In this document: piece after piece, positions 35,903 to 45,403 of the stretch
Position numbering within the stretch: the first letter of the stretch is position 1
Layout: each line of letters begins with the position of its first letter
Assembly: GCF_001750725.1 (NCBI RefSeq)
Contig: NZ_CP017279.1
Span: 1,178,001 to 1,242,000, forward strand
Reading direction: 5' to 3'
Origin: Enterobacter ludwigii
GTDB lineage: Bacteria > Pseudomonadota > Gammaproteobacteria > Enterobacterales > Enterobacteriaceae
Length of the DNA stretch: 64,000 nt
Program-made: the position numbers and the translations under genes
The notes under the pieces: generated by a model
The model's input: only the letters and a program-made list of their open reading frames with translations
What the model was told of the DNA's origin: nothing
Databases searched by the model: none

Positions 35903-37069
35903 ATGAAAATCAATTTTCCCCTGCTTGCCCTGGCGATTGGCGCTTTTGGGATTGGCACCACTGAATTCTCCCCGATGGGGTTACTGCCTGTTATCGCCCG
36001 GGGCGTGGATGTTTCTATCCCGGCGGCCGGGATGCTCATCAGCGCCTACGCCATTGGCGTGATGGTGGGGGCACCGCTCATGACGCTTCTGCTTTCACAC
36101 CGCGCGCGCCGCAATGCGCTGATTTTCCTGATGGCGATATTTACGCTGGGCAACGTGCTCTCCGCGATTGCGCCGGATTACACCACCCTGATGTTGTCCC
36201 GCATTCTGACCAGTCTTAACCACGGCGCGTTCTTTGGGCTGGGATCGGTTGTGGCCGCAAGCGTGGTGCCAAAACACAAGCAGGCGAGTGCCGTGGCAAC
36301 CATGTTTATGGGTCTGACGATTGCCAACATTGGCGGTGTACCTGCCGCAACCTGGCTGGGTGAGGCGATCGGCTGGCGCATGTCGTTCCTGGCGACGGCC
36401 GTGCTGGGTGTTATCGCCATGGTGGCGTTGTACTTCTCCTTGCCGAAAGGCAGCGCTGGTGAACGTCCTGACGTCCGCAAAGAGCTGTCGGTACTGATGC
36501 GCCCGCAGGTGCTCTCCGCGCTGTTGACCACCGTACTGGGGGCGGGCGCCATGTTTACCCTGTACACCTATATTTCACCGGTGTTGCACGATATCACCCA
36601 CGCAACGCCTCTCTTTGTGACCGCGATGCTGGTGCTGATTGGTGTCGGGTTCTCTATAGGCAACTATCTCGGCGGGAAATTCGCCGATCGTTCCGTGAGC
36701 GGGACGCTGAAAGGCTTTTTAACGCTGCTGATTGTCATCATGATCGCCATTCCATGGCTGGCGCGTAATGAGGTCGGGGCGGCGATGGCGATGGTTGTCT
36801 GGGGGGCTGCGACCTTTGCCGTGGTTCCGCCGCTGCAGATGCGCGTGATGCGCGTTGCCCATGAGGCACCGGGTCTCTCGTCGTCGGTCAATATTGGCGC
36901 GTTTAACCTTGGCAATGCGCTCGGTGCCGCTGCCGGTGGTGCCGTCATTTCTGGTGGCCTGGGATACAGCTTTGTGCCGGTGATGGGGGCGATAATTGCC
37001 GCGCTCGGCCTGCTGTTAGTGATGATGTCTGGCCGTAAACAGCCGGAAGCAGCGTGCGCTGCTGAATAA
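35903..37069 (+). CDS. ydhP: YdhP, MFS transporter
   Basis: 388 residues, 12 predicted membrane segments, DHA1 drug-efflux-like MFS family (AraJ/YdhP group). N-terminus 'INFPLLALAIGAFGIGTTEFSPMG' and motif C-like 'NHGAFFGLGSV' match E. coli YdhP. Substrate unknown; inner membrane. ATG at 35903 follows CATCCGGAGTTGACGC. It is convergent with sodB across a shared terminator. Confidence 0.92.
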   Translation: MKINFPLLALAIGAFGIGTTEFSPMGLLPVIARGVDVSIPAAGMLISAYAIGVMVGAPLMTLLLSHRARRNALIFLMAIFTLGNVLSAIAPDYTTLMLSRILTSLNHGAFFGLGSVVAASVVPKHKQASAVATMFMGLTIANIGGVPAATWLGEAIGWRMSFLATAVLGVIAMVALYFSLPKGSAGERPDVRKELSVLMRPQVLSALLTTVLGAGAMFTLYTYISPVLHDITHATPLFVTAMLVLIGVGFSIGNYLGGKFADRSVSGTLKGFLTLLIVIMIAIPWLARNEVGAAMAMVVWGAATFAVVPPLQMRVMRVAHEAPGLSSSVNIGAFNLGNALGAAAGGAVISGGLGYSFVPVMGAIIAALGLLLVMMSGRKQPEAACAAE

Positions 37070-37071
37070 TT

Positions 37072-37102
37072 AAAAAACGCAGAAGGGCAACCCCTTCTGC
37101 GT
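37072..37102. terminator. Bidirectional terminator between ydhP and sodB
   Basis: ACGCAGAAGG (37077-37086) pairs with CCTTCTGCGT (37093-37102). On minus a T6 run follows, giving a strong sodB terminator. Confidence 0.88.
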
Positions 37103-37107
37103 GTCTC

Positions 37108-37689
37108 TTACGCGGCGAAGTTCTTCGCCACAAACGCCCAGTTAACCAGTGCCCAGAAGTGCTCCAGGTAGTTCGGGCGCGCGTTACGGTAATCAATGTA
37201 GTAGGCGTGTTCCCAGACGTCCACGGTCATCAGCGGCGTTGCGCTGGTGGTCAGTGGCGTACCCGCGTTCGAGGTGGAAACGATAGCCAGTTTGCCATCC
37301 GCGTCTTTCACCAGCCACGTCCAGCCAGAACCGAAGTTCTTGACTGCAGCATCCGTAAACTTCGCTTTAAAATCAGCAAAGCTACCAAATGCCGCGTTAA
37401 TCGCGCCAGCCAGTTCACCCGTAGGTTCGCCGCCTGCATTCGGTGCCAGGCAGTGCCAGTAGAAGGTGTGGTTCCACACCTGAGCGGCATTGTTAAAGAC
37501 ACCGCCCTCTGAACTGCGGACGATCTCTTCCAGCGTTTTGCCTTCAAAATCGGTGCCCTTGATCAGGTTGTTCAGATTGGTGACGTACGTCTGGTGATGT
37601 TTGCCGTAGTGATACTCCAGGGTTTCCGCAGAAATGTGCGGGGCCAGGGCGTCTTTTGCATATGGTAGTGCAGGTAATTCGAACGACAT
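37108..37689 (-). CDS. sodB: Iron superoxide dismutase
   Basis: 193 residues, E. coli SodB length. Metal ligands lie in '[15 protein letters not shown]' (His27 area), 'NHTFYWHCL' (His74) and '[12 protein letters not shown]' (Asp157, His161). Gly-Gly metal-specificity text 'FGSGWTWLV' is of the Fe type. It disproportionates superoxide in the cytoplasm. In E. coli sodB mRNA is degraded through RyhB when iron is low; the leader with AGGAGAGAAGCA before ATG is present. Convergent with ydhP, tandem after mepH. Confidence 0.97.
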   Translation of the reverse strand: MSFELPALPYAKDALAPHISAETLEYHYGKHHQTYVTNLNNLIKGTDFEGKTLEEIVRSSEGGVFNNAAQVWNHTFYWHCLAPNAGGEPTGELAGAINAAFGSFADFKAKFTDAAVKNFGSGWTWLVKDADGKLAIVSTSNAGTPLTTSATPLMTVDVWEHAYYIDYRNARPNYLEHFWALVNWAFVAKNFAA

Positions 37690-37783
37690 TGCTTCTCTCC
37701 TTATTGTTTTTTATGTTGCCAATAACCACACAGACAACAGGGACAGAATAGCAAATTGAAAGGGTATGCAAAAGAGGAACTTA

Positions 37784-37805
37784 CCCTGCCACGGCTGTGG
37801 CAGGG
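37784..37805 (-). terminator. Hairpin downstream of mepH
   Basis: CCCTGCCAC (37784-37792) pairs with GTGGCAGGG (37797-37805). On minus it is followed by TAAGTTCCTCTTTT, so the U-run is distant. Confidence 0.45.
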
Positions 37806-37811
37806 CAGGGG

Positions 37812-38585
37812 TTAGCGAATGGTTTTTGGCGTCATCACGCGGCGTGCGCCGACATAGTGACGTACCCAGTAGTCTTCACTGAGAGAGGTTATCTGGATGT
37901 CCTGGCCGCTACGTGGGGACTGAATAAATTTCCCGTTGCCTACATATACGCCAACGTGGTCAGCCGTGCCGCGCCCCTGAGTGCGGAAGAAGACGAGATC
38001 GCCATTCTCCAGTTCACCGCGGTTGACCGGTGACGCGTCGCGCAGGTGATACATCTCATTGGCGGTACGTGGAATACGGAACTTCACCAGATCTTTATAG
38101 GCGTAATAGACGAGGCCGCTGCAGTCGAAACCGGTACGCGGTGAGCTGCCGCCCCAGCGATAGGGTTTGCCGATCTGCCCCATCAGTTTATTCAACGCCG
38201 TTTTTTGCGCTTTCTGCACGCGAACCTTATGCACTTCCGCTATTTTCGTGACCTTCGTGCATTTCGCTTTATGACCTTTGCGGGGAATGCATTTTTCCGT
38301 CACGAGATTAGCTGCAGTTTGCGAGGCTTTGCTTTTGGTTGCGTGGGCAGTGCGGGAAGGTTTTGTTTTCGTCTTGCTGGAGGCGGTCTTTTTAGTCTGG
38401 GTGGTGGTCTTTTTCTTGTCGTTCTTGCTGGTGGTTTTTTTCTTACGGTCTGTGGTTTTGGCCAGATGCGTTTTTTGTACAGCAGAGTGCCGCGCCTGTT
38501 GAGAGGCGTTCGCCACTGGCGTGAAAGTGAGTGTTGTAAACAGTAAAGCACAGAGCGTGATCGAGATTTTATTTATCCGCGCCAC
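37812..38585 (-). CDS. mepH: MepH (YdhO), murein DD-endopeptidase, NlpC/P60 family
   Basis: 257 residues. Signal peptide 1-27 (ANA-S), a Lys/Thr-rich low-complexity linker about 35-95, and a C-terminal NlpC/P60 domain from about 130 with Cys155 in 'GFDCSGLVYYAY' and His210 in 'ADHVGVYVG'. It cuts D-Ala-mDAP crosslinks during cell elongation in the periplasm. It is somewhat shorter than E. coli MepH as recalled, with the difference in the linker. Divergent from grxD across 339 bp that hold A+T-rich promoters. Confidence 0.94.
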   Translation of the reverse strand: MARINKISITLCALLFTTLTFTPVANASQQARHSAVQKTHLAKTTDRKKKTTSKNDKKKTTTQTKKTASSKTKTKPSRTAHATKSKASQTAANLVTEKCIPRKGHKAKCTKVTKIAEVHKVRVQKAQKTALNKLMGQIGKPYRWGGSSPRTGFDCSGLVYYAYKDLVKFRIPRTANEMYHLRDASPVNRGELENGDLVFFRTQGRGTADHVGVYVGNGKFIQSPRSGQDIQITSLSEDYWVRHYVGARRVMTPKTIR

Positions 38586-38924
38586 TGGGCAGTCCCCTGA
38601 TAAATGCAGGTCATCAATAATACCCGCGAATGATTTACAAAGCCCGTCGATTCTAATCTATAAAAACCCGATAAGTTAATAGCATTTTTCAATCTACAAT
38701 CCTGTTTCGTTAGCAAGTGCAAAAAAATTCATCAATCTGTCGCACTATTGTTCACTCCCTAAACAAAACCCTGAGTGCCGCAGGGTTAAACACCATTTGC
38801 AATGCAACTTTTCATCACTCGCGGTAAAATAAGAAAGACGTGACAAAAATGTTATTTTCCGATGGCAGTCTGAACCGCTACAATGACAGACGAATGCCGT
38901 AACAGAAGTTAAAGGAAGCAAGAC
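38586..38924. other. Intergenic region between mepH and grxD
   Basis: It holds the two divergent promoters: a grxD -10 candidate TACAAT at 38879-38884, 41 bp before the ATG with a poor -35, and A+T-rich DNA with TAGATT/TAGAAT-like elements on the mepH side near 38650. I find no gene or strong operator. Confidence 0.4.
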
Positions 38925-39272
38925 ATGAGCACCACTATTGAAAAAATCCAGCGCCAGATCGCTGAAAACCCGATTCTGCTGTATATGAAAGGTTCTCCGA
39001 AGCTGCCAAGCTGTGGCTTCTCCGCGCAAGCGGTTCAGGCGCTGTCTGCCTGTGGTGAGCGTTTTGCTTACGTTGATATCCTGCAGAACCCGGACATCCG
39101 CGCTGAGCTGCCTAAATACGCTAACTGGCCGACGTTCCCACAGCTGTGGGTAGACGGTGAGCTGGTCGGCGGTTGCGATATCCTGATCGAAATGTATCAG
39201 CGCGGTGAACTGCAGCAGCTGATCAAAGAAACGGCTGCGAAGTACAAAACGGAAGAGCCAGACGCGGAGTAA
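38925..39272 (+). CDS. grxD: Monothiol glutaredoxin GrxD (Grx4)
   Basis: 115 residues, E. coli length. The CGFS active site is at Cys30 ('KLPSCGFSAQAV'), with glutathione-binding 'WPTFPQLWVDGELVGGCDI'. It binds a [2Fe-2S] cluster between two monomers and glutathione, and works in Fe-S transfer with BolA/IbaG-type partners and in iron sensing. ATG at 38925 after AAAGGAAGCAAGAC. An intrinsic terminator shared with rnt follows. Confidence 0.97.
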   Translation: MSTTIEKIQRQIAENPILLYMKGSPKLPSCGFSAQAVQALSACGERFAYVDILQNPDIRAELPKYANWPTFPQLWVDGELVGGCDILIEMYQRGELQQLIKETAAKYKTEEPDAE

Positions 39273-39290
39273 GTTATCTGCGAAGACAAA

Positions 39291-39318
39291 AAAGCGACCT
39301 CATGAGGTCGCTTTTTTT
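39291..39318. terminator. Bidirectional terminator between grxD and rnt
   Basis: AAAGCGACCTC (39291-39301) pairs with GAGGTCGCTTT (39304-39314), then T-run. An A-run precedes on the other side. Confidence 0.9.
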
Positions 39319-39968
39319 TATTCTTCACTGTCACCCATAGGCAGCGGCCAGCCGCCCAGACGCTTCCAGCGGTTCACAATTTCGCAAAACAGTTCCGCCG
39401 TCCGCTCGGTGTCATAAAGCGCGGAATGCGCCTGCGTACCGTCAAACTCAATGCCTGCCGTAATACATGCCTTTGATAATACCGTTTGTCCCAACGCCAG
39501 ACCGCTCAGTGCCGCGGTATCGAAGGTCACAAACGGGTGGAAAGGGTTACGCTTGAGCGACGCGCGCTCAGCGGCGGCCATGGTAAAGGTGTGATCGAAC
39601 GTGGCGTTATGCGCCACCATAATGGCGCGGCTGCAGTTGCTCTCTTTCATACCTTTACGCACCATTTTAAAAATGGCGTGCAGCGCGTCATATTCACTTA
39701 CCGCACCACGCAGCGGGTTATGCGGATCGATGCCGTTAAAGGCCAACGCCTCGGGCTGTAAGTTGGCCCCTTCAAACGGTTCAACGTGGAAATGCAGCGT
39801 GGTGTCCGGTGTAAGCCATCCCTGTTCATCCATCTTCAGCGTGATGGCGGCAATTTCAAGCAGCGCATCGGTTTTAGCGTTAAATCCAGCTGTTTCAACA
39901 TCGATCACAACAGGATAAAAACCACGAAAACGGTCGCACAGACCGCTAAATTGAGCGTTATCGGACAT
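39318..39968 (-). CDS. rnt: Ribonuclease T
   Basis: 216 residues. DEDDh exonuclease: Asp23 and Glu25 in 'VIDVETAG', '[10 protein letters not shown]' and the late His-Asp in '[16 protein letters not shown]'. It trims the 3' ends of tRNA (end turnover) and other stable RNAs and acts as a dimer. In E. coli it is followed by lhr; here gloA-nemA-nemR lie upstream on the same strand and grxD is convergent. The order nemR-nemA-gloA-rnt is the E. coli one. Confidence 0.97.
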   Translation of the reverse strand: MSDNAQFSGLCDRFRGFYPVVIDVETAGFNAKTDALLEIAAITLKMDEQGWLTPDTTLHFHVEPFEGANLQPEALAFNGIDPHNPLRGAVSEYDALHAIFKMVRKGMKESNCSRAIMVAHNATFDHTFTMAAAERASLKRNPFHPFVTFDTAALSGLALGQTVLSKACITAGIEFDGTQAHSALYDTERTAELFCEIVNRWKRLGGWPLPMGDSEE

Positions 39969-40064
39969 CAGGGTCTCTTACATGGGGAAAAAAGCAGTGC
40001 GCATTATGGCAAATTTTGGATGGGGATGCAGTAAAAGTACGGGCGCATGTTGCGCCCTGCGGGA

Positions 40065-40472
40065 TCAGTTGCCCAGACCGCGACCAGCGTCTTTGGCTTC
40101 AATCAGCTCGATTTTGTAGCCGTCCGGATCTTCAACAAACGCGATCACGGTGGTGCCGCCTTTGACCGGGCCAGCTTCGCGCGTCACGTTACCGCCGTTG
40201 CTGCGAATACGTTCACAGGCTTCGGCTGCGTTGTCCACTTCCAGCGCGATATGACCATAAGCGGTGCCCAGCTCATAGCTGTCCACGCCCCAGTTGTAGG
40301 TCAATTCGATGACCGCTTCGTCCGTTTCCGGGCCGTAACCCACAAACGCCAGCGAGTATTTATATTCCGGGTTTTCGCTGGTGCGCAGCAGTTTCATACC
40401 CAGTACGTTAGTGTAGAAATCGACAGAACGTTGCAGATCGCCAACGCGCAGCATGGTGTGAAGTAGGCGCAT
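40065..40472 (-). CDS. gloA: Glyoxalase I (lactoylglutathione lyase)
   Basis: 135 residues, matching E. coli. Ni ligands His5, Glu56, His74 and Glu122 are all at the expected positions. It converts the methylglyoxal-glutathione hemithioacetal to S-lactoylglutathione. ATG at 40472 follows TTAATGAGGAAATT; a 6-codon upstream extension is not supported. It is last in the nemR-nemA-gloA cluster, which is induced by electrophiles and hypochlorite through NemR. Confidence 0.97.
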   Translation of the reverse strand: MRLLHTMLRVGDLQRSVDFYTNVLGMKLLRTSENPEYKYSLAFVGYGPETDEAVIELTYNWGVDSYELGTAYGHIALEVDNAAEACERIRSNGGNVTREAGPVKGGTTVIAFVEDPDGYKIELIEAKDAGRGLGN

Positions 40473-40572
40473 AATTTCCTCATTAACCAATGGAATAGAA
40501 TATCTATTTGAACAGAAACGATGTTTTAGTATAGCGGCGAAAGGTCGCCGCTATCAATGAGCAATGAAGAGA

Positions 40573-41670
40573 TTACAGGGTAGGGTAGTCGGTATAACCT
40601 TCAGCGCCGCCGCCGTAGAAGCTTTCCGGACGCTGAGGGTTCAGCGCGGCTTTCTGCTGCAGACGGGCGACCAGATCAGGGTTAGCGATAAAATCGCGAC
40701 CAAATGCAACGGCGTCGATCAAACCTTTGCTAATCAGATCTTCAGCTTTCTCAGGGGTATATGCACCTGCACCGATGATCACACCGTGGAAGCGTTCGCG
40801 TACTTTCTGACGGAAGGCTTCAGTGTAAGGTTGACCACCGGCCCAGTCTGGCTCGGACATATGCAGATACGCGATACCCCGTTTTGCCAGCTCTTCAATC
40901 AGATAAAGGGCATCCGCTTCTTCGTTCGGGCCGTTATCAACGTTCTGGAAAGAACCAATCGGGGAAACGCGGATACCAATGCGGTCCGGGCTCCACTCCT
41001 GACATACGGCATCCACCACTTCCAGCACCAGGCGCGCACGGTTTTCAACGCTGCCGCCGTACTGGTCGGTACGATGGTTAGAGGACGGTGACAGGAACTG
41101 GTGCAGCAGATAGCCATGCGCGGAGTGCAGTTCAACCAGGTCGAAACCGGCTTCACGCGCATTCGCCACGGCCTGGCGGAAATCGTTAACAATCCCCGGG
41201 ATCTCGTCCAGTTCAAGAGCGCGCGGCATAGACGTATCAACGCGGATCGCATTGCCGTTTTCATCGCGCAGGGAGGTGCGGGTGTTCGCGCTCAGGGCAG
41301 AGGCGGAAACCGGTGCCTGAGCGCCAGGCTGGATGCTGCTGTGAGAGATACGACCGGTATGCCACAGCTGGACGGCAATACGACCCTCTTCAGCGTGAAC
41401 GCCAGCCGTGATTTTTTTCCACGCGGCAATCTGTTCCGGGCTGTGCAGACCTGGTGCGCCAGCGTAACCCTTAGCCTGAGCAGAAATCTGAGTGGCCTCG
41501 GTGATGATCAGGCCAGAGCTTGCGCGCTGACGGTAATATTCACCCATCAACGGGGTAGGGATATCACCCGGCTCAATGCTGCGCAGACGGGTAAGCGGGG
41601 CCATGAACACACGGTTTGGCGCGGTAACGGCACCCACTTTCAAGGGGGTAAATAATTTTTCAGCGGACAT
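40573..41670 (-). CDS. nemA: N-ethylmaleimide reductase NemA (Old Yellow Enzyme)
   Basis: 365 residues, FMN-dependent TIM barrel. Visible OYE text: '[12 protein letters not shown]', '[23 protein letters not shown]' region (substrate and FMN contacts around His181/His184), '[13 protein letters not shown]'. It reduces N-ethylmaleimide, nitrate esters and other electrophiles with NADPH. It lies between nemR and gloA in one operon. A second NemR-like palindrome is 14 bp upstream of its start. Confidence 0.96.
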   Translation of the reverse strand: MSAEKLFTPLKVGAVTAPNRVFMAPLTRLRSIEPGDIPTPLMGEYYRQRASSGLIITEATQISAQAKGYAGAPGLHSPEQIAAWKKITAGVHAEEGRIAVQLWHTGRISHSSIQPGAQAPVSASALSANTRTSLRDENGNAIRVDTSMPRALELDEIPGIVNDFRQAVANAREAGFDLVELHSAHGYLLHQFLSPSSNHRTDQYGGSVENRARLVLEVVDAVCQEWSPDRIGIRVSPIGSFQNVDNGPNEEADALYLIEELAKRGIAYLHMSEPDWAGGQPYTEAFRQKVRERFHGVIIGAGAYTPEKAEDLISKGLIDAVAFGRDFIANPDLVARLQQKAALNPQRPESFYGGGAEGYTDYPTL

Positions 41671-41683
41671 AAAGGCTCCTGAG

Positions 41684-41698
41684 TAGACCAGTCGTCTA
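41684..41698. promoter_or_regulatory. Second NemR-like palindrome just upstream of nemA
   Basis: TAGAC (41684-41688) and GTCTA (41694-41698) form a dyad with 5-bp spacer, one base shorter than in the main NemR box. It lies between the nemR stop and nemA start. It may be degenerate. Confidence 0.35.
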
Positions 41699-41723
41699 GT
41701 AATTACGTAAATAAAAACGCCTG

Positions 41724-42323
41724 CTATACGCGAGGCGTAGTAATGCTGCTTTTTACATGTGCCAGTGCGCTTTCAAGCGGCACCGCACTGCGTGAAATCT
41801 TGGCCTGCAGGTTCGCGCCTAACCAGAGGGCGTATAAAACCTGCGCCTGGGTTAAAGGTTCGCCGGGAAAAGTCAGCGTTTTTTCATCGCGGCCTTTCTC
41901 CAGCGCCTGTGCCATGAGGGCGATAACCCCGCGGGCCCCTTTATCCATTGCTGTGCGCATATCTTCTGAAAGATCGCACACTTCGGCAGAAAGTTTTACC
42001 GTCAGGCAACCGCTGATGATGCCCTGCTGACAGAACTGGTTCAGCGTTTCCTGATAGAAGTGCAGAACACGATCGCGATAATTACCTTCGCCCGTGGCGA
42101 AGTGCGCTGCCAGGCGCTGATGGTAGCTGGCATAGTGCCGCTCCAGCATTGCCACGCCAAACGCCTCTTTGGACCGGAAGTAGTGATAAAACGACCCCTT
42201 CGGTACCTCAGCGGTTTTTAATAACTCGCTCAACCCCATACCGGTAAACCCGCGATGCATGCAAAGTCGCTCGCCGGTCGCCAGTAAATGTTCTCGGGTA
42301 TCGTGTTCTGTATTTCTGCTCAT
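41724..42323 (-). CDS. nemR: NemR, TetR-family electrophile/hypochlorite-sensing repressor
   Basis: 199 residues, E. coli length. TetR HTH about 11-55 ('[22 protein letters not shown]'). The redox pair Cys106 and Lys175, which form a sulfenamide bond on hypochlorite oxidation in E. coli, are both present. It represses its own operon nemR-nemA-gloA. A perfect NemR box lies 13 bp upstream of the start. The upstream gene on the same strand is an eptA paralogue, not in K-12 at this place. Confidence 0.96.
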   Translation of the reverse strand: MSRNTEHDTREHLLATGERLCMHRGFTGMGLSELLKTAEVPKGSFYHYFRSKEAFGVAMLERHYASYHQRLAAHFATGEGNYRDRVLHFYQETLNQFCQQGIISGCLTVKLSAEVCDLSEDMRTAMDKGARGVIALMAQALEKGRDEKTLTFPGEPLTQAQVLYALWLGANLQAKISRSAVPLESALAHVKSSITTPRV

Positions 42324-42335
42324 GGCCGCACTCTA

Positions 42336-42353
42336 ATAGACCGTTCGGTCTAT
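42336..42353. promoter_or_regulatory. NemR operator
   Basis: ATAGACCGTTCGGTCTAT is a perfect 18-bp palindrome (8-bp arms, 2-bp centre) immediately upstream of nemR. It matches the known NemR box TAGACC-N4-GGTCTA. It sits only 12 bp past the eptA-like stop. Confidence 0.85.
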
Positions 42354-42364
42354 TGCAAGCGTGT

Positions 42365-43990
42365 TCAGTGGCGACATGCGTTCAGAATATCCAGCTGTTG
42401 TTGGTAAACCTTTGATTTAATGTCCATCATACCCAATACGGTAGAGAACAAATTGTCCTGCGAAACCGCATTTTTTGCTGCATGGTCACGTAAACACTGC
42501 GCGTTGACGCCGAAATTTTTCGCATAGTCTGGTGATAACCAGAACATAAACGGAATGTGCGTTTGTTGCTCTGGGGCCAGCATATACGGCGTGCCGTGCA
42601 GATAAATCCCGCTTTCGCCCAGCGACTCCCCGTGATCCGAAAGGTAAATCAGGGCGGTATTCATGCTCGCCTGACGCGCTTTTAGGGCATCGATGGTTTT
42701 ACTGACCATGCTGTCGGTATACAGGATGGTGTTGTCATAGGTATTCATCAGCGCCTGGTGATCGCAATCCTGAATTTCATTGGTATCGCAGGTTGGCGTA
42801 AATTTGCGGAAATTATCCGGATAACGGCGATAGTATGCCGGGCCGTGGCTGCCCATCAGGTGGATGACCAGTACGGAGTCCTGCTTCAGGCCATCCAGAA
42901 CATTGTCCAGACGGGTGAAGTTCACATCGTCAATGCAGGAGTTGTCTTTGCAGAACTGATCGAGTTTCCACTGGGTCATGTCGGTATGGGGAACGCGATC
43001 GCAGGCGCCTTTACAACCGCCATCATTGTCACGCCACAGCATATTGATCCCCGCATGGGCGAGCACGTCCAGCAACCCTTCCTGGTGATGGGCCAGGTCG
43101 GCATCGTATTTACTGCGCGTCATACCGGAGAACATGCAGGGCACGGAAACGGCTGTTTCGGTGCCGCAGGAGGAGGCCTGCGGGAAGTTAATCACATCCT
43201 GCTTTTTCAGCTCGGGGTTTGTTTCACGCCCGTAGCCATTCAAGGAGTAGTTCGCGGCGCGTGACGCTTCGCCGATGACCAGCACCAGCACGGTTTTCTT
43301 TTGTTGGCCTGCAATCAGCGGCCCTTTATGGGCATCTTCACCGATCCGGACCAGCGTTTGATCGCCTGCAAACCAGCGCATTTTGCTGTATTTGACCATC
43401 GCGCTGACATAGTTTGCGGGGGTCACCATTTTGACGATGCTTTTGTTATTGCGAAACAGCGACGCGTAGTCTTTATAAAACAGGGCGGCGATGAGGATGA
43501 TAACCAGCAGGGCGCCGAGCATTGCGGCAAAACGGGTCAGCAGGGCGTACCACCATTTCCCGGTGCGAATGCGGATCATGGCCAGCACCACGGACGGAAC
43601 AAGACCGGCAACGACAATCCACAGGATCATCTGCGGCGTCACCAGGGCAGTGGCTTCCTGAGAGTTGGTTTCGAACACGTTAACAATCATGTTCTGATCG
43701 ATAACCGCGCCGTAGGTATACATAAAGTAAGTCGCGGCGGCGCATCCGACGGTCAAGACAATCAGCAGCGGCTTACGGATAAACGGGATATTAAGCAGAC
43801 TAAAAACAATGACCCAGCCGCAAAACAGCACCAGTGGAACGGACGCGGCAAAGAGGACGTCATGGATATGCGCGGGCGCGATAATAGCCCAGCTACGCTG
43901 AATAAACAGCGCGTTTAATACGGTAAAGAAAAGTGCACAGCCCAGAGTAAATTTTATATCGTTACATTGTAACTTTTTGATTAGCCACAT
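42365..43990 (-). CDS. eptA: EptA-type lipid A phosphoethanolamine transferase, paralogue
   Basis: 541 residues. Five N-terminal membrane helices (about 12-33, 45-68, 74-93, 120-140, 153-172) and a periplasmic sulfatase-fold domain with Glu240 ('VIGEASRAANYSLNGYG'), nucleophile Thr279 ('SCGTETAVSVPCMFSG') and Asp-His in 'YLSDHGESLGESGIYLHG'. Four or more disulfide cysteines are present. The family transfers phosphoethanolamine from phosphatidylethanolamine to lipid A, lowering affinity for cationic peptides. It is not beside pmrAB/basRS; it sits alone between nemR and ydhL, an added chromosomal copy compared with K-12. Regulation and exact acceptor cannot be read. Not of the mobile mcr type by context. 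Confidence 0.88.
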   Translation of the reverse strand: MWLIKKLQCNDIKFTLGCALFFTVLNALFIQRSWAIIAPAHIHDVLFAASVPLVLFCGWVIVFSLLNIPFIRKPLLIVLTVGCAAATYFMYTYGAVIDQNMIVNVFETNSQEATALVTPQMILWIVVAGLVPSVVLAMIRIRTGKWWYALLTRFAAMLGALLVIILIAALFYKDYASLFRNNKSIVKMVTPANYVSAMVKYSKMRWFAGDQTLVRIGEDAHKGPLIAGQQKKTVLVLVIGEASRAANYSLNGYGRETNPELKKQDVINFPQASSCGTETAVSVPCMFSGMTRSKYDADLAHHQEGLLDVLAHAGINMLWRDNDGGCKGACDRVPHTDMTQWKLDQFCKDNSCIDDVNFTRLDNVLDGLKQDSVLVIHLMGSHGPAYYRRYPDNFRKFTPTCDTNEIQDCDHQALMNTYDNTILYTDSMVSKTIDALKARQASMNTALIYLSDHGESLGESGIYLHGTPYMLAPEQQTHIPFMFWLSPDYAKNFGVNAQCLRDHAAKNAVSQDNLFSTVLGMMDIKSKVYQQQLDILNACRH

Positions 43991-44139
43991 CGATCAGAAA
44001 ACCTGCAATTTTAATGATGGGGCGAGTATAGAGAACGAAGATTAGTGAAACCTTAATGCCACAAAACTGTGGTAAAGCCCTTGCACGCGGGACGTTTAGC
44101 GTCTTCACTGTAGGTGATAGTCGTTATCGGGAGGTGAGT

Positions 44140-44379
44140 GTGGCAGAGCAACTGGAGTTTTTCCCCATCCAGAGCCCGTGCCGGGGTATTTGTCAGGTGG
44201 ATGAACGCGGATATTGCCGTGGCTGCATGCGCACGCGCGATGAGCGTTTTAACTGGCAACACTTCAGCGACACGCAGAAACAGGAGGTGCTCCGTCTCTG
44301 TCGACAGCGACTTCTGCGCAAAATACGCGCAAACAAAGCCGGTGACACCGAAGAACCCCAGCAACCTTCACTGTTTTAA
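44140..44379 (+). CDS. ydhL: YdhL, DUF1289 small cysteine-rich protein
   Basis: 79 residues from a GTG start at 44140 after a strong GGGAGGTGA site; the product starts MAEQLEFFPIQSPCRGICQV. A longer ATG reading from 44056 lacks a ribosome site. The motif CRGIC-N9-CRGCMR fits DUF1289 and suggests metal binding. Function unknown. Followed 48 bp later by ydhF, as in E. coli. Confidence 0.9.
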   Translation: MAEQLEFFPIQSPCRGICQVDERGYCRGCMRTRDERFNWQHFSDTQKQEVLRLCRQRLLRKIRANKAGDTEEPQQPSLF

Positions 44380-44427
44380 CACGGTAATTGCGTATACTCA
44401 TGACATCACGTCCTTGAGGAAAATGTT

Positions 44428-45324
44428 ATGGTTCAGCGAATTACCCTTGCCCCCCAGGGGCCAGAATTCTCCCGCTTTGTGATGGGCTACTGGCGCCTGA
44501 TGGACTGGAATATGTCCCCCCTCCAGCTGGCAAGCTTTATTGAAGAGCATCTCGACTTAGGGATCACCACGGTCGATCACGCTGATATTTACGGTGGCTA
44601 TCAGTGTGAAGCCGCGTTCGGCGAGGCACTCAAGTTGGTTCCTGCGTTACGCGAACGCATGGAGATCGTCACCAAATGCGGGATTGCCACGACGGCAAAA
44701 CCGGAACATGCTCTCGGCCATTACATTACCGACAGCGCGCACATCATTAAGAGCGCCGAACAGTCGCTGGTTAACCTGGCGACCGATCATATCGATCTGC
44801 TACTGATCCACCGCCCCGATCCGTTGATGGATGCCGATGAGGTGGCCGAAGCGTTTCTGAATCTGCATCAAAGCGGCAAAGTGCGTCATTTCGGCGTATC
44901 AAACTTTACCCCTGCACAGTTTGCGCTGCTGCAGTCTCGTCTGCCGTTTACCCTGGCCACCAACCAGGTTGAAATTTCTCCGGTTCATCAGCCGCTGCTG
45001 CTGGATGGCACGCTCGATCAGCTTCAGCAATTGCGTATCCGACCGATGGCGTGGTCGTGTCTGGGCGGCGGACGTCTGTTTAATGATGATGAATTCCAGC
45101 CGCTGCGCACTGAGCTTGAGACCATTGCCCGCGAACTGAATGCCGGGAGCATCGAACAGGTGGTGTACGCGTGGATCCTGCGTCTGCCGTCAAAACCACT
45201 GCCAATCATTGGCTCGGGCAAAATTGAACGCGTACGCGCCGCCATTGCCGCGGAAGAGTTGCAGATGACCCGTCAGCAGTGGTTCCGCATCCGCAAAGCG
45301 GCGCTGGGTTACGACGTCCCGTAA
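44428..45324 (+). CDS. ydhF: YdhF, aldo/keto reductase family oxidoreductase
   Basis: 298 residues, NADPH-dependent TIM barrel. Catalytic tetrad: Asp in 'TTVDHADIYGGY' with Tyr52-area, Lys in 'IVTKCGIA', His in 'LLLIHRPDP'; cofactor end 'IIGSGKIERV'. The physiological substrate is unknown in E. coli. ATG at 44428 follows CCTTGAGGAAAATGTT. Located between ydhL and sodC as in E. coli. Confidence 0.94.
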   Translation: MVQRITLAPQGPEFSRFVMGYWRLMDWNMSPLQLASFIEEHLDLGITTVDHADIYGGYQCEAAFGEALKLVPALRERMEIVTKCGIATTAKPEHALGHYITDSAHIIKSAEQSLVNLATDHIDLLLIHRPDPLMDADEVAEAFLNLHQSGKVRHFGVSNFTPAQFALLQSRLPFTLATNQVEISPVHQPLLLDGTLDQLQQLRIRPMAWSCLGGGRLFNDDEFQPLRTELETIARELNAGSIEQVVYAWILRLPSKPLPIIGSGKIERVRAAIAAEELQMTRQQWFRIRKAALGYDVP

Positions 45325-45403
45325 CCGGTAAAACGTGACTTTCCGGTGAAATCTTTGCCCCTGGTATAAACTTAAGGGGCAAAAAACAACCCGTGGAGGT
45401 CAT

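Noticed and set aside
42365..43990. Mobile mcr-type colistin resistance gene
   Set aside because: Closest to chromosomal EptA by sequence impression; no insertion sequence, plasmid gene or PAP2 partner nearby.
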